Assembly: GCA_029532625.1 (NCBI GenBank)
Contig: JARFXM010000004.1
Span: 4,216,001 to 4,280,000, forward strand
Direction of reading: 5' to 3'
Source of the DNA: Lomentospora prolificans
Lineage: Eukaryota; Ascomycota; Sordariomycetes; Microascales; Microascaceae
Length of the DNA: 64,000 nt
Both the position numbers and the translations under genes were made by a program. The first letter of the stretch is position 1, and the number at the start of each line of letters is the position of its first letter. Of the stretch, positions 33,718 through 44,632 are shown one piece after another. The notes beneath the pieces are model-generated. The model worked only from the letters and a program-made list of their open reading frames with translations. It had not been told where the DNA came from and ran no database searches.

Positions 33718-35369
33718 TTACATACCTGCGAACGGATCTCTAAATTCGAGGAGGTCACGCTGGCCGTAAAATTCGCCAGCCACGGTAAGGATCATGTTGA
33801 TTGTTGCGCGCATATTCATCCTCGCCCTCATAGCATCGTCGCTGTCATCAGCATCGGCCTCTCCGTGGTTGGAGGAGTCGGGGCAGTCAAGCTGGGCGAG
33901 AAGCCTGCTCTTGGCGGCCTCGAGGTCGTCATTCTCCACGTCTGAGTCTAGGTCCATTGGAGCTTCCGCTTCACCTTCAGAAGCTTCCCCTTCTTCCACG
34001 TCGTCTGCCTCGCCGTCTTCTTTCTCGTTTTCTCCTTCGGCTGCCTGTTCTTGCGCTTGGTCGCCGCCTTCCGCAGCCAAGACTCCACTGGGTGTTTCGT
34101 TCGACGGCTCTTCGGTTTCTTCTGTTTGGTTCTCCTCATCCTCACTGTACTTATCCTCCCCTTCAAACTCCTGTACGACCTCCTCATCCTCGTCGCTATC
34201 ATCCACAGCATCGTTCAGCCCCAGATCTCCTCCTCCGTCGGCCAGCTCCTCTCGCAACGCTGCCATCTCGGCGATGCTTCTTCCTAATAGCACCGCTCTC
34301 CGACCCAGGTCACGCACCCAGGCTATTTCCGTATGTGCCAGCTCTCCCGCGTCCGGTAATCTCGCAAGCAAAGCCCACAACCAACAGCTCGTGCGCTCGG
34401 ATACCTCCTTCCCCACACGGAGGAAACGGCCCCCCATAAGGACGCGGAGGACTCGGAGAACAGAGTCTTTGTCCATGGCGGCGACTTGCGCAGGTAGCGG
34501 ATCAGTATTCTCTAGGCGCTTATTCCACTGGGAGAAGGTTGTGCTTTTGGGACCAAACGGGGGTACGTAGGGAGAGTGGGATTTTGGTAACAAGGCCACA
34601 ATGTGCGCGGGAGGGGATACGTGGAGACGGGCCTGAAGGGTGCTGAATCGAGAGCGAATAGACGCGAAGTAAGCTTCGGCTATGGCGACCGAAGAGGCTT
34701 CCTGTTCATCAGGGTACTCGCCTTCGGAAAGGTAGTCGTCAGGCTCATCAGGAGCTGCGGTGTATGCGCCGTCCTGGTAATACCCTCTAAAATCACCGAT
34801 GCCATTGTTGTATGTTGCGCGATCCTCGGGGTCGGAAACCTCGCCTTCTTCGTCGGATTCGACATCGGAAGGACGCTGATAAGAAGCAGGGAGCTGAGGA
34901 CCAATCTTGGGCGCGACGAGGAGGTGGGGGATGGTGCCTGCTTGTTGCCTACATAGAATACTCACCGTATCAGTAACATATCGAATCTACTGCAATTGAG
35001 GAAGATTGAAGAAGAAAGGTTCAGCAAAACGAACTCTAAAAGAGGTGTTGAGTGTTGAAGGGGGGGCCGGCTGCGAGAGCTCGAACAAGCTTGGAGAAGC
35101 TTAGGGACGGAGAGTTGCTCTTACCTCACCGAGCGCAGATACGCCATCGCATCAGTGTCGTCCTCGAATTCGAGTTCATCATCCCGTGGTACACTCGAGG
35201 ACAAGTCGCCGGCAAAAAAGTACTTTTGTCCCCATGTTGGGTCCATGTAGGCATTCTGGTGCTGTCTCTGCTTGGATGCAGGCTGGTCGCGCTTCGCACG
35301 CTTCGTCGAACTAGAAGGAGGACGTTGGTGTGCGCCCTCCTCATCATCGAAACCTCGCTTCGTTGCCAT
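33718..35369 (-). CDS. Gemin2/SIP1-like SMN-complex protein
   Basis: Two exons, 35369-35125 and 34948-33718, give 491 residues; the intron has donor GTAAGA and splits an Arg codon. The N-terminus is basic and nuclear-looking (MATKRGFDDEEG, STKRAKRDQ). The conserved Gemin2 region includes YMDPTWGQKYFF, AYLRSVRQQAGTIPHLLVAPK, FSQWNKRLENTDPLP, RTSCWLWALLARLPDAGEL, VRDLGRRAVLLGRSIAEMA and, after an insertion, INMILTVAGEFYGQRDLLEF. Gemin2 (S. pombe Yip11, distantly S. cerevisiae Brr1) holds the Sm ring during snRNP assembly. A ~130-residue acidic Glu/Asp/Ser insert before the last helix is much longer than in animals. The predicted stop lies inside GTATGTAA, itself a good splice donor, so a further 3' exon cannot be excluded. 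Confidence 0.8.
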
Positions 35370-38158
35370 GGCGTTTCTTGTTTCACTCTCTCTTTTTTTT
35401 TTCTTTCTTTCTTCGGGCTCATTGGCCCTCCTTCCTCAGTCTTGGTCTCTTCGTCCGCGTGATTGCGCTGTGCAAGGGTTCGGGTGATGACGAGGCCTCT
35501 GTTGTCTGGAGACACGGTTGTTTCCGCGCCGTGAGTCCCGAAATTTTAGGCTCCAGGATTTTTAGGCTCCCCGGAACATGCAAAAACGCGGATTGGCTTT
35601 AGCTACATTTTTTAGCATGACACACAGCACGAGCCTCTGGAGAGAGCTGGAGCACCGAATCAATTGGAGCGCCCCCAGTACTGGTTCGCTTAGCGGCCTC
35701 GCAGCTTGAGGGGTGGGGGTAGGAGAGTCCCGACCCCTGTAAGTGTGCACATGGGTGACCGTTTTTGGCAGCACAGGGCGTGCAACAGTGGGTGCTGCGG
35801 AAATTAAGCTCGTGGACAACCACCATCAGACGATGACGTTTCGATGCAGTCAATTCGGGGCCTTTTCCAGATTTTCCAGGCAGCCAAATTCTTTGTCTTG
35901 TGAGAGGGACGATTTACGGTGCCGCGGACCATCCGGCTTTCGCAAAAGAGAACAACACACTGGAATAGAATATTACGCCATTCCACTTTGAGCTCAGGTG
36001 GCATTGGCTGGTCCAGCCGAACCAACGTGGGATAGACAGATGTTGAACGACACCGCTAACATTACGTGTACCGGTGCAAGCAACATTGCCAGGAGGAGGG
36101 CCTCAAGATCTTCATCCGGTTCGGCAAACGGAGAAACAGATGGGCCAGCCCAGAGGCTGGAGCCGTATGGAAAGCTAGGGCGTTCGGGCCTTTCAGCATG
36201 CAGAGATGGCTAACATTGCTCATGTGATAGTAATATCGTCGCACACCTGGTTCACTGTGTAATTTCCCATCCGAAACCTATAGGGTTATAAATAGAGATT
36301 CAGCTCGATGAGATGCGAGAGCGGGTTGAGATATGTGGACGTAAGTATCTTTTTTTAGAGAGATGCAGGGGACCGGATGACCCCCTCGATAGACAAATCC
36401 GGGCCTCTCGTACGAAAAAGAACAAAAGAGCCAAGAAGACAAACAAGGTTATTGAAGCCGGGGAGGACGAGTCCATGCACGCGTGGACAGGAGGGGACAA
36501 GGACGGGAGCGGTTCGCCAGCTGTGCTCGCCAGACTATGTGAGCAAGGTTCCTGGTGGGTTTGTAGGCTTGGTTCGCTAGGAAAGTTCCGGACGGAAAGT
36601 TTAAGCCCTTCCAGTAGCACGAGCATGGATCCTGTTTCCTAATTTTCCCCTTCGCTTGCGGCTCCCGGAAAGCCGCCGCGCAAAGGACATGTAAAAGAGA
36701 GCAACCTTAAACGGAGTGGTGGGATCAGGATTGGGAGTGGGACCTCAACCATGCAAGGATGCAAGGAATCGTCGTCATCGTCATCATGGCGGTGCCGCTT
36801 CGCCGAGGCTCTGTTCCTGGTCCCCTGGCACTTTGTTCTGTTAATACACTTGCCATGGTGGGAGGGAGTAGTCTCGTGGGGCCCGAGTGGCCTCAAAACG
36901 CCATCACGGGTCAACACGAGAAGCAAGACGTGCGAAAATAGCACGGGCTGATATGCCAAGACGTTGTTGTGCGGAAAGAATCCAGCAGAAAAACGATCAT
37001 GGAAAAGGGCGCGATGGCTACTGGCTGCCGACTGCTGACGTTGCCCAGCGCACATCATGCCGTGGATTTGGGATCTGGTGGGAGAGTTTTGAGTCTTGGC
37101 AGGGCCCCAAATGGCACCCCAGAGTACGCGGCCATCCAGCCACGCGCGTCTAGAATCCAGGCGATTTCCAATTTTTTTTCTTCTTTTACAGCAGAGAGGC
37201 AATTACCGAGAGCCATGTTTCTGTCGTTGATCTTGATGAGTCGGCAAGGCCGGGACCAAGGCGTCCAGTGATACATGTCACTTTATTTTGGGGTGGCATG
37301 CCGTGACTCGAATGGGGACTGACGTCTCATTGATCTGAGTATGGTTGCGAATGGCCTCGTGGGTTTAGAGTGGGTGCGTGAGAGGGCAGGCGCAACGGAC
37401 AGTGGGTCGTGGGGTACTCGGTACGCGGGAAGTCTGTACAGAGCAAAGGCAAAGGCCAGAAAGGGCAGTCGCGAGTTCCTCCCGCAGTGGCCTTCGGCGT
37501 TACCTGCCCGATGCTGCGCATCCTTTGATCATCAGGCTGACTCGATTTCCAAGGCGCTGGCCTTTAATTTCTGTTCACACACATTCGCTGGCTTGCGTCC
37601 ACATCTACCCTCCCAGTGCCAAGCCCCGATCCCGACCCCCGAGCTCCGGTAAGGTGTTCTCCTCCGTTCACACATCGCATCGCAACGGAATGCCAAGACA
37701 AGGCAGGAACGAGGCCACATCATTGGGCCAGTTTAAGAATTATTGGGCTGACGAATATCACGGCTTCACCCTCTTTGCTGCTGGTGCCGATGCAACGGGT
37801 CGTTGCAAGCGCACTTCCCACGTATGCCACCGGCCGACACTAGGATGCGGCTGGCGCTACTCCTGTTCCTTTGGTGTCGTGCATCATGATGTTTGCGTAT
37901 GCTTCCTTTTTCTGTATTATCATTATCCCAGTCTATGTCTTGGTATCCTATTCGAGGGCCATCAAGTGGCTGGCCCGGCCCTGTCCGGCACAGACTAGGC
38001 TGAGCTCTCCCCAGCCAGGCATCACCATGCTCACGCTAATATACCACTCTCCACTAGGCGCACACGCACAATCCATACACCACCGCGCATGAGGCTCTCC
38101 CGGCCATCTCTAACCTCTAACTCTCTGACCAGCCAACCAACGAACCCCCTTTCCCTTT

Positions 38159-38193
<35 letters not shown>

Positions 38194-39806
38194 CTTAATT
38201 CTTCTCCCCTAGTGAGGACGTCATGGGCAGATCATTTTTGATTGTTTAATCCATGCCGCTTTCGTCTCCCTGTGAATACCGGACGCGTGGACTTCGTTTT
38301 GCATACGTAGGAAACAATAGCATCGTCAAAATGAAGCTTCGGTTGATGACTCTTGGCTCGTCTCAGAAGGGCAGGCCACATCTTGTGCGATTGATAGAAA
38401 AGGTCTCGCCTTCTCGTCGGTAAATAGCCGTCAAGCCTGAGGTCACAAGCGTTCCTCTCGTGTATCTACATGATCTGGATTGCCCACGCACCAGCACACC
38501 GACGCTCTCTGTTATCTTAAGACCTACACTCACTCTATTCACCTTCCCTGTTGTTGTTCTATCTGCTGTTCGCCTCTCCTTTAACAGGTCTTTTGCCACC
38601 TACAGCCACAGGTGTACTTGCCCCGTTCTGGGCTTGGGTTTGGCTACTGATCGACTGCTTGAAAAGCGCTGTGGTTTAGCGGCCAGTTATATTCTTCCGT
38701 GCTTATTCTCTCCGATTCGGCTCCGGCGCAACGCGATTCGCTCAAATAGGCCATTTCCCGGCCCCAAACTTTGCCAGAGATCGCTGCCACGCCCATCCAC
38801 CATCTCGCGCAACCCAAAGAGAAAGTCCTTCCCAAAGTGGATTAAAGTGTGTCCCCAGTGTTCTTCTCGTGCGCTGCGGTGGGGCTCTCTTGACCGGGCT
38901 TGAGCTTGTCTTTGTGTTGCTGGCAGGCCTTTTGCTCGCAGAATACTTCCCCGGTTTTGTGGATTGACGGTAAACGAGGAATACGACGACGAACCAGAGC
39001 CAGTCGCCTTGGGACCCAAAAAAATACGCTTGATACGGCGCTCGCAACAAGTCACCCTGCTGCTCTTTTGTTAGCCATAATACTGCTCGCTCTTCCGCGC
39101 GTCTCGTGCGACTACGGTCCTCTTTCGCCTAATCCGGCAGATTCGGTCGAGTCAAGTTCCGCGATCGTCCCAAAAGAGGCTCAGCCCAATCTAACTGACT
39201 CTGTGCTGCCTGCCTGGCCAGCCCTTTGCATGAGCTGGAGCTGGGCTTGGCCGCGTACTACTACTCTCCTTGGCATTTCTGCCAATGCCGAACCCTCCAC
39301 CGGTGTCTCCCAAACCTTTGACATCTTCCGTGTAAGTGGCTTGATGCTCTTCTTTTTGCCTTTCGCCAAACAAATTGCATCCGCAACCCTTGATCAATCC
39401 CCTCCCATCATATTAGCACTCAACACAATTTAAAATGTCCCCCATTGTCCCCTCCCCCCGCTCGCATCGGCTTTCTGAAGATGTTCTTTAAGCCGGTTGA
39501 GATCCCGCCCATTGGCTCCCCTTCTTGACCCTTCGCATTCTCGCTTTTCTTCAGTTCTGCACGCCTGGAAACTGTGGATAAGTCGGACATTGTTTCCTCC
39601 CATCGTCCAGGGCGCTCCCACCACCGCCAAGCCAAAATCAGCAACTCCATCTTACCCCAAAACGCCCATTGTTCTGCTTTGTGACTCGTCGACCTTGCAC
39701 CCACACCAGTCTCCTTAAGCTTTCACGTATAAGACTTGGCTTAAACCTGCCCTATCGGAGCTTGCGAGACCTCCTTCCCTCTCTCCCTCTCTCTCTCTCT
39801 TGCAAG
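35370..39806. other. 4.4 kb gene-free region
   Basis: No frame in this long stretch has a recognised domain. It holds a T32 tract (38162-38193), many short open frames on both strands (the longest, 38900-39433, lacks an ATG) and a CT-rich end that is the promoter of the FAD oxidase gene. A GTAAGT donor-like site follows a long open stretch near 39,331, so a spliced leader or non-coding transcript is possible. Confidence 0.45.
38162..38193 (+). repeat. T32 homopolymer tract
   Basis: Thirty-two consecutive T residues in the gene-free region; the length is likely polymorphic. Confidence 0.9.
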
Positions 39807-41795
39807 ATGGTTTCCACCCCAATTAAGCCCCGTAATTTCTTCTCTGTCGCCAGTCAATTGCTCTCTTTATCTACCGTCGTCCATGGGGGGAGGACCTGTT
39901 CACCGCAATCATGCAAAGTCATCCCTGGAGATGCTAACTGGCCATCGCAGGCCTCTTGGGCCCGGTTCAATGAATCGATTGGAGGAGGATTGCTTCAACC
40001 AGCTCCACCAGGAGCTGTCTGTCATCAGGGATTCCGAACCTACGACCCAGACCAATGCCCAGCAGTCGTCAGCGGATGGGCAACCTACCACTTCCACGCA
40101 GAGCACCCCACCTCCTCCCAATGGAACCAGTTCAGCAATGACTCCTGTCTTCCTGACCCAAGTAATCCGTGTGACGCTTCAGGATATCCTACATTCGTCG
40201 TGAACGCCACCGAGACCGAGCACGTCCAGGCCGCTGTCAATTTCGGTGAGTTTATAACGGTCCTAAGAACCATCGCAAACGGCCCGTGATGTGCACGACT
40301 AACTCGGCCCAGCGCGCGAAAACAACGTGCGCCTCATTGTCAAGGCCACCGGCCATGACTTCTTGGGCCGGTCCATCGCCCCCAACTCGCTCTCTATCTG
40401 GACCCACCACATGAAGGGCATCGAGTATCACGAGGGCTCCTTCACGCCCCAGGGTTGTTATGCTGCCATCGAAACCAACGCCGTGACAATCCGTGCCGGT
40501 GGTCAGATGGCCGATTTGCAAGACTTCCTCCGTACCAAGAAAGAAACCGTAGTCGGTGGCAACTCGAGGAGCGTTGGCATCGGCGGCTACCTAACAGGTG
40601 GTGGTCACTCTATCCTCGGGTCGCAACATGGACTGGCGACGGATCATGTCCTCGAGGTCCAGCTTGTTACCCCTGATGGCGAGGTCGTCGTTGCAAACGA
40701 GTGTCAGAATGAGGACCTCTTCTGGGCTGTTCGAGGTGTGAGTGTTGTATACTCTCCCGGCAGTATCTTGCTCACATTCCCCTAACATTCTTCTACAGGG
40801 CGGAGGCTCGACCTTTGGCGTCATTACGTCTGCAACGCTTGAAACAATCCCCACTCCCCCACTGATCCATGTTACTTTTGCTCTTTTCACCCTTCCCGAT
40901 GCACCCCAGCTCCACGAGTACCAAGCTTTTGTTCTCTCCAAGTTTCCTTCCTGGTCCGACGCCGGCGTTGGTGCGTATGCTTTTGTAGCTCACAACATCT
41001 CTAACACCTACTTCCCTGGCCCCCCTGACTACATCAGTGGCGTCATGGGTCTCATTGTCCTTCCCGGCGCCACCAACGAGACTGAAATCTATTCCATCAT
41101 CTATCCCGCCATACAGGAGGCGCAGAGCAAGTACCCCAATACCAACGTTACCGTCGTGGCCGCTCCCGAAGCGTTCGACTCTTATCAGTCTTGGTGGGAC
41201 AAATATTTCGATAACGGCACAGCCGGTTACGACCAGTATTTGTCGTCGCGCCTGCTTGACGAGAGGACGCTTTCAGATGTCGATTCCGTCGCACTCGCTC
41301 TCGAGGAGTATCTTAATCCCACAGGCATGGGGCTCGTCCATCTCGTCGCTGGAAAGGGTGTTAGAGATGCGAAGCCCAGAGGCGGCAGCAGCGCCGTGAA
41401 TCCTGCCTGGAGAGACGCCTATGTCCACATTGTCAAGGGTCGCTCGTTCGAGCCGCTCAGTGAGGAGGCGAAGAATGCGGCTATTGAAGGTGTCAAGGCA
41501 GACACCGCGGTCATGACGAAACTCGCGCCTCACGCGGGTGCCTACCTGAACGAGGTGAGTATTCCTCTCAATATTTTCCTTCTCTTAAGCTAGCCCTGGA
41601 AATAATTGAAAGCTAACCGTCGGTTTCTAGGCTTCCCTCTTTGAGGAAGACTGGCAGCACACTTTCTGGGGCGAGAACTACGAGCGTCTCCTCGAGATTA
41701 AACGTGAGATTGATCCCAAGAACGTGTTTGTATGCCACCCCTGCGTCGGCAGCGAGAACTGGAAGGAGGTCAACGGGCGCCTCTGCAAGGTTTAG
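39807..41795 (+). CDS. Secreted FAD-linked (BBE/VAO-type) oxidoreductase
   Basis: Four exons (39807-40245, 40313-40737, 40799-41554, 41631-41795) give 594 residues. A hydrophobic N-terminus (FFSVASQLLSLSTVVHG) looks like a signal peptide. The FAD-binding PCMH domain covers ~125-310: TFVVNATETEHVQAAVNF, VKATGHDFLGRS with His ~160 where FAD is covalently bound in this family, and GIGGYLTGGGHSILG. The second covalent-link Cys of bicovalent berberine-bridge enzymes is absent (NSRSVGIGGY). The C-terminal BBE motif is YERLLEIKREIDPKNVF. Such enzymes oxidise sugars, alcohols or secondary-metabolite alkaloids and polyketides. No biosynthetic cluster is visible nearby, so an extracellular oligosaccharide oxidase-like role is equally possible. 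Confidence 0.9.
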
Positions 41796-42457
41796 AGAGA
41801 TGACGCCGGCATAGTGAATCCCCACTCTGATGACCCTTGCGGAGGGTCACATACTCCCCTTTTTCATTGTCATTTTATATAGCTCGAGAATCCATCTCTC
41901 TTGGATCATCTTTTTTCCCTCTTCTTTTACTTGTGTACGATTCGGCATGAAGAAACGAAACGGAAGGGGCTAGGACATTCTCACCCACTGATGCAACTCA
42001 TGGCGTATAGAAGAAATCATGTCCACTCAACATAGAGTAATAAATCATCTCAAATCATTGATACCTAATAGAAAAGAAAAATCAATCTTAAATCCAAGCT
42101 TACAAGACTATTCAAGCCGACGTGTTTGGCAGAAGTGCCTTTGTATGTATATTACACCATTATGGTCTAGACGAACGAGGGGACATGACTTCATACAGGG
42201 GCGATTCTATGGATATCGCAAAACTAGTCAAAACACGGCCTTTTTCCTGCTGCTCGACCCCGTTTAAGCCATGAGACGCTCCGTTTCCCCCCCTTTTTCT
42301 CGTGTGAGTGGTATCCTCATTCTCTCAAAAACAAGCAAGGGCATTAAATGAACAAAGAAATGCGAGTAACACGGTAGGAATCGTAAAACGAAAAAAGAAA
42401 AAAAAAGAACACTCGCAATGCCTCGGCAAAAACATCCCTTAGGAAGGGCGCCGCACA
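41796..42457. other. Convergent 3' flank
   Basis: AT-rich spacer between the oxidase gene (+) and the 724-residue protein gene (-), with several A-tracts (~42,389-42,410). No gene is supported. Confidence 0.5.
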
Positions 42458-44632
42458 CTAGCCTTCCTCAGCAGACCTGACAATTTCACACAGGGCTTTT
42501 AGGAGGAAGACGTCGACCTGGATGTCGGCGGCCTCCTCCTCGTCGACGACCTCGCTGCGGCCCTCTCTCAGGGTGTAGACTAGCCTGATGATGCACCTCG
42601 CCAGGCCTACGAGGAGGTCACGCATGGCGTTGTCCGTCTTTTCCGTCCGCGCTGTGCGGATGCTTACGGGAGGGTTGATAGACAAGAAGGAGGGGACGCG
42701 CTCGAGCGCTTTCTTGGGCCTGAGCCGCCGAACGGAGGAGGAAGACGTGGTCGGGCGAGCTGGGCTGGGGTTGGGCGGCCCGGGAGGGTTCTCCTCCATG
42801 TCCTTGATGCCGAGGAAAGCGGCAGCCTTTTGGGGAATATTGGTACCGTCGTCCTTGCGTTTGTGTGACGTCGCTGGCTTCTTGGGGCTCGTGGCTGGGC
42901 TGGATGCACATGTGGGTGGCTTCGAGTAGAGGCCCACAATATAGTTGTATACAACTATGTGGGCGTAGAGGGCGTCACACAGATAGTCCGAGCCAGATTC
43001 GAAGACCCTGCGAAGGGATGCCCAAGGCGTTTTCACACCAGAGGTTGGGTTGCTAATCGGCACCCTGTAATCTGTTGGAGAGGTATGGCTGCTGGGTTCC
43101 TGGCTGGCAATCGACCGGGCCCCGGTGCCACCACGTCTTGAACGAATGCGGCCAAACCCCCAACGCCGCGGAGATGGAAGGGGGGTGGTAGAAGCGTCAT
43201 CCCGACTAAAATCGACCATAGGCGTCTTGACTTTTCGTGAATACGCCCTGATCGTGTCTATGGATAGGCTAGACGTCAGGAGCATAGTGTCAGGGAAGCA
43301 GGTAATCGAAATGCGGACGTTGTCCACGACATTAGGGGGGAGAGGGATTCCCGGAGTAGACTGGTCTTCTCCTTTACTATTTGCCATTGGACCTCCGGAT
43401 GACTCGAGCCAAGCTCGTACGTTTAGAACGGAGGCGGCTTTTAGTGATTTGGAGGGGCAAGCTTGTTGTGGCGCATCTTCAGCGATGGTTGTTGATTGAC
43501 GTACGCCAGTCTTGCAGTCGGCGTTTTGCTCAATATCTGAAGAATACCGAAACGTGCCAGGCTCTCTAGATACCTTTAGTACTTGAGAGGTGGATTTGCG
43601 CTTCGCGTAGTGTGCACTGCGAAGATTGATTATTGAGTCGAAAGGCACCAACGCTTGCATCTCTTGTTCACGTCCTATCGCGGATACTCCTTCCGAAGCC
43701 GGGAAGTTTCTAGAATGGCGCGCTATATGGTGCGGATCTGAGACTATTCTAACACCTCGACACCGTCGCGGCACAAGGCGTTTTGTGACCCTAGTGGACC
43801 GAAGAGATGGGGCGTCGTCTGCTTTCCGGAGCTGAGAAACCGGTATCACTTTGATTCCATCGTGGTCATCGCTCTCCACGCTAGGAATCGGATGAGGTCT
43901 CGGTTCCGAGGCACCTTCGGCGTCTAACCCGTCAAGGAATAATCTCTGGGTGGGCAAGACTGAACTGACTCGGTCAAGCTCCTCCACAGGACCCAGATCG
44001 TCAGAATCAGAGTCAACGTCAATCCAGCTTTTCTCTGTGTTTTCGTCCATATTGGTGCGCTTATGAGAAGAGGTCCGAGATAGTCTGCCTGACACAAGAG
44101 AAGTAGCAGTGGTGATGACGGAGACTTCGCGACGCCTGGGAGATGACGGTTCTAGAAGGCTAGAAGCACGACTACTCGAGGCAGAGTCCCATTCGGATTC
44201 GTCATCACCCGGCCCAAAACTGGCGTCGCTTGTATTGACTCTCGGCGGTTTTACTTGCTCTTCTATCGACTCGAGAGCTCGCATCTGATAGGCGGCGGGT
44301 TGATATTGGATCCCTGGGCTCGGAGCCGCAGTGTAGTCGACGGCTGTGCAATCAGGCCCCGGGTCCGCAACACACATGGAGCTTGGCCGCTTTGGCGGTA
44401 GAGCCTGAATAGTTCCGAGGGAGAAACCGGTTGCGGGTGCACCTGCCGTCATATTCTTCGCCGCGAACACAGCGGTCGAAGCTTCCAAGTCGTGCACGAG
44501 AAACTCTGGGAAGGTGCATTCCATCTTGGGGCCGCAGTCCTCCACGTCCTCCGGCGTCATTGCGTCGGACGAGACAACATCGAGCTCGAGACCATAGGTA
44601 CTCATCATGGGGAGGGAATACTGCGTAGCCAT
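42458..44632 (-). CDS. Fungal-specific 724-residue protein of unknown function
   Basis: One uninterrupted exon from the ATG at 44632 (MATQYSLPMMSTYGLEL). The protein is Ser/Pro/Arg-rich and largely disordered, with acidic patches (DVDSDSDDLGPVEE) and SP/TP sites that suggest phosphorylation. An apparently folded part near 520-580 reads TPWASLRRVFESGSDYLCDALYAHIVVYNYIVGLYSK. The last ~70 residues are helical (DNAMRDLLVGLARCIIRLVYTLREG, then VDVFLLKALCEIVRSAEEG; quoted in parts). No signal peptide or catalytic motif is seen. The stable single frame, codon use and two conserved-looking helical blocks support a real gene; I do not recognise the family. Confidence 0.75.
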   Translation of the reverse strand: MATQYSLPMMSTYGLELDVVSSDAMTPEDVEDCGPKMECTFPEFLVHDLEASTAVFAAKNMTAGAPATGFSLGTIQALPPKRPSSMCVADPGPDCTAVDYTAAPSPGIQYQPAAYQMRALESIEEQVKPPRVNTSDASFGPGDDESEWDSASSSRASSLLEPSSPRRREVSVITTATSLVSGRLSRTSSHKRTNMDENTEKSWIDVDSDSDDLGPVEELDRVSSVLPTQRLFLDGLDAEGASEPRPHPIPSVESDDHDGIKVIPVSQLRKADDAPSLRSTRVTKRLVPRRCRGVRIVSDPHHIARHSRNFPASEGVSAIGREQEMQALVPFDSIINLRSAHYAKRKSTSQVLKVSREPGTFRYSSDIEQNADCKTGVRQSTTIAEDAPQQACPSKSLKAASVLNVRAWLESSGGPMANSKGEDQSTPGIPLPPNVVDNVRISITCFPDTMLLTSSLSIDTIRAYSRKVKTPMVDFSRDDASTTPLPSPRRWGFGRIRSRRGGTGARSIASQEPSSHTSPTDYRVPISNPTSGVKTPWASLRRVFESGSDYLCDALYAHIVVYNYIVGLYSKPPTCASSPATSPKKPATSHKRKDDGTNIPQKAAAFLGIKDMEENPPGPPNPSPARPTTSSSSVRRLRPKKALERVPSFLSINPPVSIRTARTEKTDNAMRDLLVGLARCIIRLVYTLREGRSEVVDEEEAADIQVDVFLLKALCEIVRSAEEG

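Noticed and set aside
33794..34570. 258-codon Ser-rich plus-strand frame
   Set aside because: Antisense of the acidic insert of the Gemin2-like gene.
38900..39433. 177-codon plus-strand frame with a hydrophobic stretch (LLLAIILLALPRVSC)
   Set aside because: No ATG precedes the hydrophobic segment in frame and no family is recognised; could be leader sequence.
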